Shown here piece by piece: positions 1-15,200 of a stretch of DNA of 64,000 bases. Numbering within the stretch: position 1 is the first letter of the stretch; the number at the start of each line of letters is the position of its first letter. Below the pieces are notes generated by a model that did not search any database, was not told the origin of the DNA, and was given only the letters and a program-made list of their open reading frames with translations. The stretch covers positions 744,001-808,000 of the forward strand of contig JAPMOS010000004.1 of the NCBI GenBank assembly GCA_027972325.1. Direction: 5' to 3'. Source of the DNA: Paratrimastix pyriformis. Its lineage: Eukaryota; Preaxostyla; Paratrimastigidae. A program made the translations under genes and the position numbers.

Positions 1-51
1 CTCTCTTGCTGTTGGCCAAGCAATTGCACTCACATATCTGCTCCATTTCAG

Positions 52-721
52 CACTCTGATGTATTCAATGTTGTCTCGGCTTCATGTTATTTGCCAGCAC
101 GACCTTCTTCCGCAACTCAACAAGACCCTCCACACACTGGAGATCCACGCCAAGCCGCAGCCCTCTGGGCCGACTCCTTGGCTCCCTGCAGTGGGATACA
201 TCGCCCTCCCTCTCATTCCCCCTCCCCCTCTCAGCTCATCGTCCCCTCTTTGGGAACCCCCAGCCTCCCTCTTCGCACCCCATCGGCTGCTGAAGAGGCA
301 GCGCACGAGGCCATCCCCCGTGCAGGCTGAAGAGATGGCGGAGGCTCTGCCGTTTGTTGTCGATGCGAGCGGTGGGCACGTCTCGGAGGATGAAGAGGCC
401 ACCCCCGTCTCATCCATCTCCCCACCGCCACAACTCCCCCCCGCTCCTGAACTTCCCGCACTCGCGCTCGCGCCCTCTCCCCAACCGGCGGATTTTGCAC
501 TCACAGCCGGTCATCCCGAGTGTGTGCCCGCCCAAGAGGAGGAGGAGGACGAGGAGGACGAGGCTCCGCGTGGCCTCTTTTCCCGCGCCCGGGTCCTCCC
601 CCAATCTTCTGGCGAGTCCTCACCCATCCCCCCGTGTGCGCCCCTGGCCCCCGTGCTGTCGCCCGTCCAGGAGTATGTGCATGTGGTTTATGATGAAACT
701 GAGAGCGGTAATGTCCAATAA
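52..721 (+). CDS. 3' terminal exon of an unidentified gene
   Basis: An exon seems to begin after the acceptor ending at base 51 (a pyrimidine-rich run then CAG) and stays open to a stop at 719-721. Its start reads as an amphipathic helix (LSRLHVICQHDLLPQLNKTL). A Pro/Ser/Ala-rich stretch follows, then an acidic run of Glu/Asp, and it ends with EYVHVVYDETESGNVQ. The 5' part lies left of the window. A short internal GT...AG candidate (191-234) would shift into an early stop, so I kept the unspliced reading. No domain is recognisable and I assign no function. It runs in the same direction as the F-box gene that follows about 150 bases later. Confidence 0.5.
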
Positions 722-870
722 GAGCGCTCGTGTTGTCCCACACTGTTCGATCTCGTTCAAGTGCCGCGTGGGGCTCCTGAAATGTTGGGCAGCAATTCAG
801 TCTAGACGAAATGACCTTGATTTGAACTGCCCCCCTCCGAAAAAAGGTCATTTGGCGAACTGATGAGGGG

Positions 871-4544
<3,674 letters not shown>

Positions 4545-5517
4545 CACCCGCTTCCTCCTCCTCCCCTCCCTCCCCTCCCTCCCTCCCTCCTCCCTCCCCT
4601 CCCTCCCTCCTCCTCCCTCCCTCCCTCCCTCCTCCTCCCTCCCTCCCTCCTCCCTCCCTCCTCTCCTCCCTCCCTCCCTCCCCTCCTCCTCCCTCCCTCC
4701 TCCCTCCTCCCTCCCTCCCTCCTCCCTCCCTCCCTCCTCCCTCCCTCCTCCCTCCCTCCCTCCTCTCCCTCCCCTCCCCCATTGAACGGGATTTTTGTCA
4801 TTTATTTAAGCTCGAGCCAGTTCGCCGGGTTCCTTCAAAAGCAATGTCCACGGTGCCCTTCGATTTAAATGCTTTGCTCTCCGACAACAGCAATCCCTCC
4901 GATGATCCATTTCTCCGATCCCGCCAACCGCTGCGACTGGCAAATCTTGGTCGAAACAGCAGAAGAAGCTGTCAGTTCCCTGTCGCCTCCCCTGTCGCCT
5001 CAGTTCCCACCGCCCTCTCCCAATGCAAGACGATCGGCCCAAAATGTTACACGCTGGGGCAGGGGCGGGGGGGGGGGCCACTCTGCGAAAAAACGGGGAG
5101 TGGACGGAGGAGGAGGAGAAGGGCGCCCGAGACGGCGAAGGCCCGGGCGAGCGCCAAGGCGGGAAGCAGAGAAAAAGGGGACGGGGGCCCGGCACACGAG
5201 CGGCAAGGGAAGCGGAAAAGACAGGGGGCCGGGGCCCCATCGGCAGGATCAAAACAGCAAACAGCAAACGACAAACAAACGACAAAACAAACCGTGAAAA
5301 CGAGAAGGAGAACGAGGGAGGAGGCGGTGAGTACGCGTACAGCACACTGTCGGGGCACCGACACACCTCGCATCGAGGCATCGCTTGGAGCCCCACAGGA
5401 GAAACAGTCTAGAGTAACAGCCACTGCCGTCTCCATCGTCACCGGCAGCCCGCGGGGGGGTGGGTGGGTCCACATGGTGGGTCCGTGCATTTCTGGAGAG
5501 TGACGGCGGCGTGGTGC
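4545..5517. other. convergent intergenic region with a pyrimidine tract
   Basis: This lies between the stops of the F-box gene (+) and the LRR gene (-). Bases 4554-4780 form an almost pure C/T tract of CCCT and CCT units. The rest has a local AT-rich patch near 4790-4900, a G run near 5069-5078 and an A/C-rich stretch near 5250-5320. A short reading frame from an ATG at 4843 (STVPFDLNALLSDNSNPSDD) has no recognisable domain and no convincing splice partner, so I do not call a gene. Confidence 0.6.
4554..4780 (+). repeat. polypyrimidine (CCCT/CCTCCCT) tract
   Basis: Roughly 225 bases with essentially only C and T on the + strand, 10 bases after the F-box gene stop. Such homopurine-homopyrimidine DNA can adopt triplex structures and could serve as a transcript end; that is inference. 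Confidence 0.9.
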
Positions 5518-8500
5518 TCAGAGGCCAGACGCGAGTGTGTCCAGGGCGTGCCTGTGGGCGCTGATGGCCCCGTTGCCGGCCAACAGGACGCATGGCAGGG
5601 GCGCCCCCGCGGCGGCGGCGGCGCGGGTCTCCTGGAGGGCGTGGATGAAGCTGACCGCACCCGGGTCCCCGAACCCATTGCTGGTCAGGTCGAGCCACTG
5701 CAGCGGGGCCCGGCCGCCCTTGGGCATGACAAGCTCGGAAAGCTGCAGAGAGAATAGAGAGAATGAATGAATGGACAGGACATGAATGAATGAATGGACA
5801 GGACAGGACGGGACACACCAGCAGGGCAGGGTGCTCACAGCAGCCTATGGCACGGAGGGGGCCCAATTCGGACCGTGGGTGCGGAGAGGTCCGTGAGCCT
5901 GGTCTGGCCGAGGGCGAGGCGGCGCAGGGCGGCCTGCGGGGGCGCCATGAGCAGCGAGGGCACCAGGTCCTGCATGACGGCCTCGTCGCCCAGCGGGTTC
6001 TCGCTCAGGTCGAGCGCCTGCAGGGCCACCCCGGCCGGGGCGCGCAGGGCCAGGCACAGGCTCCGCAGGGCCTCCGAGTGGGCGGCCAGCCCGTTGGCGG
6101 ACAGGTTGAGGGTCGTCAGCCGGGTGCTGGTCAGCAGGGCACCCAGCCCGAAGGTCGCCACCGAGCGTGCCTGTGGCGCGGAGTCGGGGCAGAAGGACGA
6201 GGTGACCAACCGGCCACGCATGCACAGCACCGTCAAGCCCCCCCTCCAATGCCATCATCATTGTGCGCCCCATCACCACCCCTGTCGGGGTGTTCGGTAC
6301 GGACAGCCAGCGCGTTGCCGCGCAGGTTGAGCTCGTAGAGCCACTCCGGGGGCGGCGCGGGCGTGGCGCCAATGGGGGCTGCGGCAGCGGGGCTTGTGGC
6401 GGCCGTGGCGGTCGGGGCGGCGGGGGACAGCGGGGAGAGGCTCTTCAGGGCGGCCACCAGGGCGGCCCCGTCCTGGGGCCCCAGCCCGCAGGCGGCCAGC
6501 GAGAGGGTCCGCAGGCTGGGGCAGCGGCCCAGGGCGGGCAGCATGTGCAGCTCCCAGCCCGACTGCAGCTCGTGGCCGCTCAGGTCCAGGTGGGCGAGCT
6601 GGGTGCCCCCGAGGTCCTGTGCCCACCCCCCAGGCCAGTGTGCACCCCGCAGAGGCAGAAATGTGGATGATGGCATGCAGAACGTGCCGCTGATGCGAAT
6701 GGCGGTGGGACGGAGGACTGGGTGCGGATGAACCGAATGATGGTAATGGCAGTGATGGTGGTGATTGGTGGTGATTGGTGGTGATTGGTGGTGATTGGTG
6801 GTGATTGGTGGTGATTGGTGGTGATTGGTGGTGATGCTGCTGATGGTTGGCGATGGTTGGCGATGGTGACAAGGGCGCTGACGAAATGGTTGCATGACCC
6901 GGCACACCACGGGGGGGCTGCAGACATGGGCCACCACGACCGCCCTGGATGGGGAGGCCTTCGACCAGCCCACGCCAAGCCTGCCGAAGGGGACGCGAGG
7001 ACGGGAGCAGAAGGAGGGAGCACGTCCATCCCAACAGGGCCAAAAAAGATGGTGAAGATGAGGCTGCGGAGGCATGGGAAGGGCGCGACGGACGTCTTGA
7101 GGGAGGGGATGGCCTTGGACGCGAGGAAGAGGGCCGTCAGGCCTTCCTCGTGGATGGGGTTGTCGCTCATGTTCAGCGCCGCCAGCCTGTCGCGCCGGGG
7201 GGAGAGCCGCCCACACCGATCGGGGCCCCAGGAGGACGGGCGGAGACGGAGTGAGGGCCGTGCAGTTGGGCGGGGGGATCATGCGGACGGGGAGGGGGAT
7301 GGAGATGGGGATACCAGGGGGCATGGCTGGGTCTGGTGTCCGGACTGCTGTGCGGGTGCCTTCTTCAGGGCCTCGGCGATGGCCGCCGCGCCGGCCTTTG
7401 TGATCCGGTTGCACGAGAGGTCCACGCTGCGGAGCCCGGTGCCGCCCTGGATGAACTGGGCCAGGGCCTGGGCGCCCGTGTCCCCGATCCGGTTGGTGGG
7501 CAGCGCCAGGGTGCTCAGGGCGCACTCCTGCAGTCCCCACCCGGGGCGAGGGGTGGGCGGGCGGGCGGGCGTGAGTGAGCGGGCGCGTCATGACAGCAGC
7601 GCGACATGAACCCCCCTCCCCCCCTCCCCCTCCCCCCCCCCCCCCCAGGACCCTCCTGCCATCCCCGTGTGTGTGCGGGGCTTTCTGATGGACTTGTGAC
7701 GGACTTGTGATGGACTTGTGATGGACTTGTGATGGGTTTGTGGGCGAGCGGTGGAATATGCCGTGGGGTTGATGATCAAGATTGAGAGTGCGAGCGGGTG
7801 GCGAGCGGGACCTGGCTGACGGCCCGCAGGATGGCCGCGAGGCCCTTGTTGCCCAGGTCGCAGTGCCCAGGGCGAGCGTCTCCAGCCGCGAGCAGTACGA
7901 GAGGGTCGGCGCCAGGCCCTGGGGAGGCACACACAGGCCACCGGGGGGCCGTGCAGATCGGGAAGACAGCAGGCAGACGGTCAGAACGGGGAAGACGTGA
8001 CGACGAACGGGAGTGGGAATGCCCAGAGACTCCCCGCCTCTCACCGCCCACACAAATCACCTGCTAGGGGACGGGGACCCTGAATGACAGGGCGCGGCCA
8101 GGTATCGGGGGGGTGGGGGAAGGGGACAGACGATGGCGCCCGTGTTGGAGATGAGGATGTGAGCCAGGCTGAGCCTGCTGATCCCGGGGGCGGCCCGCAG
8201 GATGGGCTCGAGGGCCGTGACGCCCTCCATGGTCAGCCGGTTGGCCCCCACGTCGAGCGACTTCAACTGCAGCGGCACCAGCTGCGCCCCCCCGCCACGT
8301 GCCCCACGCGCCGCCACAGGCCATACCGTCGCGGGGGATCGACGAGATGAGCCTCAGAGGCGAATGAAGACCCCCGTCCCCAGGCGAAACAGGTGTGGAT
8401 GGGTATGGGGATGGGTATGGGGATGGGGATGGGGATGGGGAGGGGAGGGCGACGGAATGGATGGGTCGGGGACGGGAAGGGGGTAGGCGGACCCCAGGGA

Positions 8501-9245
8501 TGCGCGGCCCCTCGACGGCCCGCACGACGTAGCGGACGAAGGCCCCCGAGAGCAGCGGCAAGTCGCCGTTGGTGAGCCCCGTGGCACCCAGGGCAAGCTC
8601 GGTCACGGCATCCTGGGTACCAGCCCCCCCGCCAAGCGAGGACATGGATGGGATGGGTTGGGATGGCAATGAAGGCCAGAGCTCACTCGGTCACGGCACC
8701 CGGGGGTATCGCGACGCCGCCGCCACCGCCAAAACATGGCGGGTCCCGATGACAGTGCGTGAGTCTGGGCAGACGGAGGTCCCGATGTCAGTGCGTGAGT
8801 CTGGGCAGACGGAGGAGCCGATGACAGTGCGTGAGTCTGGGCAGACGGAGGAGCCGATGTCAGTGCGTGAGTCTGGGCAGACGGAGGAGCCGATGACAGT
8901 GCGTGAGTCTGGGCAGACGGAGGAGCCGATGTCAGTGCGTGAGTCTGGGCAGACGGAGGAGCCGATGACAGTGCGTGAGTCTGGGCAGACGGAGGAGCCG
9001 ATGTCAGTGCGTGAGTCTGGGCAGACGGAGGAGCCGATGTCAGTGCGTGAGTCTGGGCAGACGGAGGAGCCGAGCCCCGGTGGCGGTGAAGGAGAGCCCG
9101 GCGGGGGGCTGGACGGGCGGGCGACCTTGTCCTCCTCGATGACCCGGTCCAGGGCCGCGCAGAGGCCCAGACATGGCGCCACATGGGCGGCCAGGGCGCT
9201 GATGATGGCCAAGCAAAGGGAAACGGAAAACCTCACATCAGTCAA
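5518..9245 (-). CDS. leucine-rich repeat (RNI-like) protein
   Basis: Nine exons, ordered 5' to 3' on the minus strand: 9126-9245, 8493-8612, 8132-8281, 7812-7918, 7346-7527, 7090-7186, 6305-6616, 5874-6170, 5518-5742; about 536 residues. Ribonuclease-inhibitor-type LRRs fill almost the whole protein, for example LKSLDVGANRLTMEGVTAL, LRSVDLSCNRITKAGA, LAALNMSDNPIHEEGL, LTTLNLSANGL, LQALDLSENPLGDEAV and LQWLDLTSNGFGDPGA. This resembles the NLRC3/RNI class used as a binding scaffold; no catalytic or membrane part is visible. All exon phases agree except 7812-7918 (107 bases), which is one base short: its first half reads LETLALG and its second half, one frame over, HCDLGNKGLAAIL. That is either a sequence error or a real lesion. 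Introns carry several tandem repeats. Confidence 0.88.
6745..6838 (+). repeat. 10-bp tandem repeat GGTGGTGATT in an LRR-gene intron
   Basis: About eight head-to-tail copies of a 10-base unit inside the intron 6617-7089. On the sense strand of the gene the unit reads AATCACCACC. Confidence 0.9.
7685..7742 (+). repeat. short GTGATGGACTT-type tandem repeat in an LRR-gene intron
   Basis: About five near-identical 11-base units within intron 7528-7811. The same intron has a + strand C run near 7634-7648, one of the few runs that is G rather than C on the sense strand. Confidence 0.8.
8755..9075 (+). repeat. 36-bp minisatellite, about nine units, alternating two variants
   Basis: Units of 36 bases (core CAGTGCGTGAGTCTGGGCAG) lie inside the intron 8613-9125 of the LRR gene. 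Most adjacent copies alternate between GATGACAGTG and GATGTCAGTG, giving a 72-base higher-order period. The unit is a multiple of three with no stops, so both strands look open; this is not evidence of coding, because the flanking exons splice in phase over it. Confidence 0.95.
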
Positions 9246-9381
9246 TCATCTGGGCGCGTGCAAATGCATGCGGGGGGGATTCCTTCGTCTGTGCCGGTCT
9301 GTGGCCTGAGAACGTCACATCAAGGAATCATCTGGGCGGTGGGGTTCCTTCGTCTGTGGCGGTCTGTGGCCTGGGAACCTG
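9234..9381 (+). repeat. direct duplication of about 70 bp at the LRR/FERM gene junction
   Basis: Two diverged copies in tandem, each with CACATCA, AATCATCTGGGCG, TTCCTTCGTCTGTG and CGGTCTGTGGCCTG. They cover the LRR gene start (9245) and the short gap to the FERM gene stop (9328), so the LRR start region carries a partly duplicated flank. Confidence 0.85.
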
Positions 9382-9624
9382 TGCGTTCAGGGTGTGCGTG
9401 CGTCTGGGCGGATGATCAGGTGGGGGTGCGGGCCTTTCGAGGTACCACCGCTTGATGGGCTCCAGGGGCGACCGCGTGGGGGGCAGCGCCGGCCTGGGCG
9501 GGGGCGGCGTGAAGCCAGCTGCGGATGCGCCACAACCAGCCCGCCCGGGTCGCCACACCGAAGCGGAGAGAGAGGCCGTGAGACTGGTGCCGTGTCGGGC
9601 AGGGCAGAAATCAAGAGGCGGAAG

Positions 9625-9659
<35 letters not shown>

Positions 9660-11784
9660 GGTGGCGGACTGTCTGCGCGGAGGGCCATATACCCGCCGAT
9701 GAGGCGCCGCAGGTCCCGCGCCAGATCGGCCGAGCCCAGGGCGAAGGTCGCCCCGAACTGACAAGAGGCCACCATCCCCATCCCCATTCCCATCCACCCC
9801 AAAGAGACAGACCACGTGAGCGGAGCACTGCGGAACGACCCCCAAGGACAGGCTGCCACTGATCCGGATGATGATGATGATGATGCTGATTGGATGATTG
9901 GATGATTGGATGATGCTGACAGACCAGTTGGGGGGCCGCCGGGCCAGCCGCGGCCGCGCCGCCCGTGTCCAGGCGTGCCTTACGGGCCCGCTCGCGCTTC
10001 TGCCGCAGGAGCCGCTGCCTGACGAGCGACACGGGGGCCCCGTCCTCGTCCTCCGACAGCCCTTCGTCTTCATCCTCGTCCCCTACACTGGTGCCCGCCA
10101 ATGGGTCCGGGGCCGGGGCCGGGGCTGCCGCAGGGGCGGGAACGGGGACAGGGGCAGGGGCCGAGGCGGAAGGGGGGGTGGGGGTGCGCGGCTCCTCGGG
10201 GTCCTCCGCCTCGGGTTCCCCGTCCGGCAGTCGGGTCGCTGCAGGGGCATCCGTCAGGGCTGCGGCGCCCCCACCACACCACCACAGGAGCGGAGTGGAG
10301 GGGACGGGAAGGCGGGGGCGATGAGGGTCGCCGAATGGGCGTTTTCTCAGACACCACGGGGGATGGAGAGGCAGGGCATCGACAATGGGATGTTTCCCAG
10401 AGGGCGGGCCGACCGACCTGGGAGGGGGGGCATGCTGATGGTGAGCGCTTGGGGGGGCGCGCCCGGGGCCGCCTCGGGGAGGGCGATTTGCCCGTAGGGG
10501 AAGTTGCACGCGACAGTCTGCAGAAGGCCGCCCCCCACCGCACCATAAATACCGAGAAACAGAGCACAATGTTGCCGGTCAGGGCCAGGAGAGAGGCAGG
10601 CTGGAGAGAGGCAGGGGCAGGGGCAGGGGCAGGGGCAGGGGCAGGGGCAGGGGCAGGGGCAGGGGGCAGGGGCAGGGGCAGGGGCAGGGGCAGGGGCAGG
10701 GGCAGGGGGCAGGGGCAGGGGCAGGGGCAGGGGCAGGGGCAGGGGCAGGGGCAGGGGCAGGGCGGTGGACCATGTCGGAGCACTTGAAGATGGTGAGGCC
10801 CTCCTCGCCCACGGCCAGCACGACCGATACCCGGGCGCCGTGTTGTTCCTGCGGGTGATTCCGACGCGACAGGTGAGCCATCAGGGGATGGGATCGACCA
10901 GGCCACACAGGTGGGTGCGCAAGAAGTCAAGAAGTCGCCACGGACGATGGTTGCGGGATAGAGGCCGGTACAGCAGGCAGGCAAGGTGCGTGCCTTGGCC
11001 ACGTATGCCTGCTTGGCCTCGTCGGGGGACATCCGCGCGTGGCGCGCGTGCAGGGAGAAGATGCGTTGCTGCCAGTAGTTGCTGTCGGGGATCAGGGTGG
11101 CCAGGCTGCGGGGGACCAATTTCTCCAGGGGGATGGAGCTAGGGACAAGATCGGAGGAGGGATATTGGTGGGGGTGCCAGACTTGAGAAATCCCGTTTTA
11201 TGTTTGGTTGGGTTATAATCGCCAAAGGTCGCGTGCACCTGCAGGGCGGAGAGCTCAACGGCAACCTTTTCGGGGCAAGGCCAGTACTCGGAGAGGATTG
11301 CCTGCTGAATCTATAGATTTCGCGTGGGTGGTCGCTACAGTGACACGCGGGCGTAAAAGACCTGATGGTACATGAGGTGCATCAGAACGGGATCCATGGG
11401 CTGAGGAAACTTAAAATAGCGCATCTTGAGCGAAATCCTGTCATCGGGTCCAACGGTCAGCAAACCCTCCTGTTCCACGGTGTGGTCGGGGTCTGCCCAT
11501 ATTTCTACGCCGACGGAAGGAATTTGAGTTTGAGGTGGTCGCGGGTCACTGACCGTTCTGCCCTCTCCGGAGAGAAACTGCAAAAAGTTCTGGATGTGGC
11601 AGCGCGAATTTTGTTGAGAGGTCCGCACTGATATTCTGCCCGACGGTTGTGAGTCCACCAAAAGACATCAAACTGAGAGGACCTTACAAACAGATGTAGG
11701 ATTGAGTGCACAAGTCCTGCGGGCATCATCCATCAGATAAACTGGCGCTGCCATTTTCCCGTCGCGAAGTGTGAGCGTGCTCAT
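9328..11784 (-). CDS. talin-head-like FERM domain protein
   Basis: Minus-strand exons from ATG 11784 give a full FERM module. F1 ends in FAVSLRRGQNGQ-IWADPDHTVEQEGLLT. F2 contains RISLKMRYFKFPQPMDPV, LSALQVHATFGDYNPTKH and WQQRIFSLHARHARMSPDEA. F3 begins EQHGARVSVVLAVGEEGLTI and ends near RDLRRLIGGYMALRAD. The pattern FG.xN..KHK.GFL and the I..H....MS..EAK..YV motif match talin heads better than ezrin-type FERMs. A Pro/Ala/Asp/Glu-rich linker and a basic patch (RQRLLRQKRERARKAR) interrupt F3; no rod follows. Talin heads bind membrane phosphoinositides and receptor tails at the actin cortex; that role is inferred. The stop (9328) and one donor near 10985 are uncertain, and an upstream ATG at 11859 is possible. 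Confidence 0.8.
9629..9657 (+). repeat. G homopolymer (about 29 bases), intronic
   Basis: Lies in a FERM-gene intron; it is a C run on the sense strand. It is one of many such runs in introns of this window. Confidence 0.9.
10608..10760 (+). repeat. GGGGCA hexanucleotide array in a FERM-gene intron
   Basis: About 25 copies of GGGGCA with two GGGGGCA variants. On the sense strand it reads TGCCCC and begins directly after the donor that follows the F3 exon ending KCSDM. Confidence 0.95.
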
Positions 11785-12236
11785 CTCGCCAGAAACCGGC
11801 CAAGCCGAGACGGTAGGACGTGGGGAGCCACTGACACAGCCGGAAAAGATGAGTGCCACGCTCGGTTCCTGTTGGGCGGCCAGCCGAGCCCTCCGAGCAA
11901 GGCACTTCGATTTGGGCGGGGCCTGTTTGACGATCGGTGTGTCGTCGTGTCAAATCTTGTTATTAGAGCGTCGCATCATCGGTTCTACGGGCACAATGAA
12001 CCAAAGGAAGGGGACATGGGGAAACCAGGACAGATCATACAAACTGAAGATAAAGCCAGCAGAAGGGAAGGCTCACTTGAACGCTTAGTACTCGGACACG
12101 CAAACGCGCACGCAAACACGCCAACACACGCAACAACGAGGAGGATAAGGAGGGATGAGGATGAGGATGGGAGAGGAACGACTCGAAAAAAACAGCAGCC
12201 GCCAGAGGGGAGAAGTGCGCGCGTACACAGGGACGC
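11785..12236. other. tandem intergenic gap between FERM and DENN genes
   Basis: Both neighbours are on the minus strand, so this holds the 3' flank of the DENN gene and the promoter side of the FERM gene. It is AT-richer than the coding DNA around it. I see no convincing exon, RNA gene or repeat. Confidence 0.5.
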
Positions 12237-15200
12237 TCACTTGTCGGAGTGCTTGCGCATCATGTCCTGCAGCTTGCGTGCGGCGTCGACCTGGGCCATG
12301 TCGAGGGCGCTCTTGAGGTGCTGGAAGGTGGTTGTGGTGGGGTCCAGCCGGTCCATAACCCCGCCGGTGGAGGCCCGAGTATGCGCCTTGAGCAACTTGA
12401 TCCACTCGCGGCGCCGCTTGCTGTCTGCAGCGCACATCACCAGGGTCCGGTCGTGGGTGCGCAGCTGGAAGGGGAACTTGGTGGGGTAGCTGTGCTTGGA
12501 GATGGTCGGGGGCAACTCGACAAAGGCGGATCCCTCCCGGAAGGTCACCTGGCCCTTGACCTTTGTGATCTTGCTCGCCTGCACGTGAAGACCACCACCG
12601 CCGACAGGGTGACAGCCACAAGATGAGAAGAGGGAATAGCCACCGGCGCAGCCACCTACCCAGCGCATCCACACCCCGGGATGGGTCGGCGCAGACCGTG
12701 GGGTCCTCACGATACGTGGTGCCATCGATGAGGGCCCGCTCCTGGGCGACCTGGTTGGGGGTGCACGTCGAGTAGGTCAGCTGGTTGCCCTTCAGCTCGA
12801 AGTAGCGCGTCTTCCAGGTGTGGAAGTTGCGACCCTCCTTCTGCAGCACCCCGCGGTACTCCTGGATGCGCAGGGCACCTGGGGGGATAGAGGCGGGGAT
12901 GGGCCAGCGCCAACAGAGGGAAAATCAGATATGGGGCCAGATGGGGCCATACAGGGCCATACAGGGCCACACGGACTCTGCTTTGCGTCGGCCTGGGCGA
13001 GCTTCTTGTGGATGACCACATCGGTCAGGTCATCGCTGAGCCGGGTCAGCCGGGCCTGGATGAAGCACGAGAACATCTGCGTCTCCACGAAGGCCTTCAG
13101 GAAATTCTGCACGGGGGGTCAGGATGGCCGGGAACCGCCAACAATCCACATGAGTGAAGTCAGCCAGGGGGACAGGAAGGGGAGCGGCCTGCGCGGACGG
13201 TGGGCGAGCGGGGGGGTCACGGACCACCGAGTCGGCCCGCACCTCGGCCAGGAACTCGCTGGCCTTGAAGAGCTGGGGCGCCTCGCCCGGCTCGGGGTGG
13301 GCGGCCGGGCTGGGGCTGTTGCTGCCCCTGCCCAGGGCCTCTGGGGGCAGATTCAGGAAGCGCGCGTAGTTTTGCAGCAGCGAGACGAGCACACCGAAGA
13401 AGGCCCGCCTGGGTGAGCAGAGGGGAGGGGAGCAGGGGAGAGCGACGACGGGAGCGATCGTGAGGCAGTGACCGCATGATGCCGACTGCATGATGCTGAA
13501 TTGAATGATGCCGACTGGATGATTCCGACTGGATGATTCCAACTGGACCATTCATTGGATGATGGCGGTGGGGCGGCAGCGGACCGGAATGCGAGGACGT
13601 GGGCTTCGGGGCTGATCGGCTCGGCGGCGGCGGCAGCAGCACTCGCAGGACCTCGGGGGCTGAGCGCACCGAAGCGGGGCGAGCGGAACGGGGGTGGCGA
13701 CCGGACGGGCGAAGGGGCCGGGGCCGGGGCGTCCCTTCCGCCACCCCCCTCCTCCTCGTCCTCCTCGTCCTCCTCTTCATCGTCCTCCTCCTCCTCTTCG
13801 TCGTCGTCCTCGTCGTCGTCCTCGTCCTGGGCCGTGGCCTTGTCCCAGCTGGTCCAACCGTCGGCCGTGGCCGCCGTCTGTTTCTCTCTGCTCGCCTTGC
13901 GGCGCGGGGCCCGTTCTTGTTGCTGGTCGGGGGCCGGGGCGTCGGCGGCGGCGGCGGCGGCGGCGCTTGTGGGGTGTGGCGAGGCGGGCGGGAAGGAGGG
14001 AGCCGGCCCCGAGGCGGAGGCGGGCGAGTGGAGGGGCGATGCCAGGATGGGCGAGGCGATCGGCGAGGCGACGGGGAGGTGGTGGGGGTGGTGGTGGCCG
14101 AGGTGGAGGCGGTGGCGGTGGCGGTGGCGGCGCTGGGGGCGGTGGTCAGGGGCGGCGGCGGCCGGACGCGCGGCTGGACGCCGCAGAGGCCGGAGGGCTC
14201 GTGGGAAAGCACACCCGAGGTGGAGTCGGCATCGCCTGGGACCGACGCCCCCCCCGAGAGGCACAACCCCCCGCAGAGGAAAAAGCAAAGGACGGGGAGG
14301 ATGTCAAAACAGGAGAAGGAAAAACAGAGACAGTGATATCGACCATACATGCGGGTGATATCCTTGCGGTGATACCCCTGCGGTGATACCCCTGCGGTGA
14401 TACCCCTGCGGTGATACCCCTGCGGTGATACCCCTGCGGTGATACCCCTGCGGTGATACCCCTGCGGTGATACCCCTGCGGTGATACCCCTGCGGTGATA
14501 CCCCTGCGGTGATACCCCTGCTGCGGCGTGGTGCCTTTTGTCCGCCGGAACGACCGCGGGGGTGTGCGGGTGGTGGGGCGAGGGGGCGGACCGTCATCAC
14601 CCGAGCTGTAGAGCAGCTCCAGCGTGGCCAGGGTGGCGTGGGCCCCGCCTGCCCCGCGGGCCTGCTGGGGGGTGTCATCAGCGATCTCTGCAAGGGGAGG
14701 GAGGAGGAGGAGGAGGAGGAGGAGGAGGAGGAGGATGAGGAGGATGAGGATGAGGAGGAGGAGGAGGATGAGGAGGAGGAGGAGGGGACGGGAAGGTGAG
14801 CATCCGATCCGACATAGCCTGCTCTCCTGCCACTGGAGGGCGGGCGGGGGCAGCAGCGGTGGAGGGTGGGGGGCATCGGACCGGGGTGGCGCTGGTAGTA
14901 CATGTTGGCGTGCTCGCGGACGGCCTTGTAGAGGCGCAGCTTGTAGCGGTCGGGCAGATCCTGGAACTCGCGGGTGTTGGGCATCCGCACCTGGTTGTTG
15001 TCCAGGTCGATCAGCACCACCTGCATGGCGGGGATATATCACCCCCCGGGGAGGACGAGACCAGATGAAGATGACGGCCGTGGATGGGGGGGTGGGGGCA
15101 GAGGGCGAGGGGCACGGACGAGACAGAGAATGGCGGGGGTGGCACGTGGAGGTGCTCGTTTTGGCATCAAGGGGATGGATGGATGGATGGATGGGGGGGT

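Noticed and set aside
4843-5410. Plus-strand gene start MSTVPFDLNALL
   Set aside because: No domain, no convincing downstream exon; it runs into low-complexity basic sequence.
8755-9075. Long open frame of 12-residue repeats (VRESGQTEEPMS) on the plus strand
   Set aside because: The 36-bp unit has no stop in several frames by construction. The flanking LRR exons on the minus strand join in phase over it, so it is intronic minisatellite.
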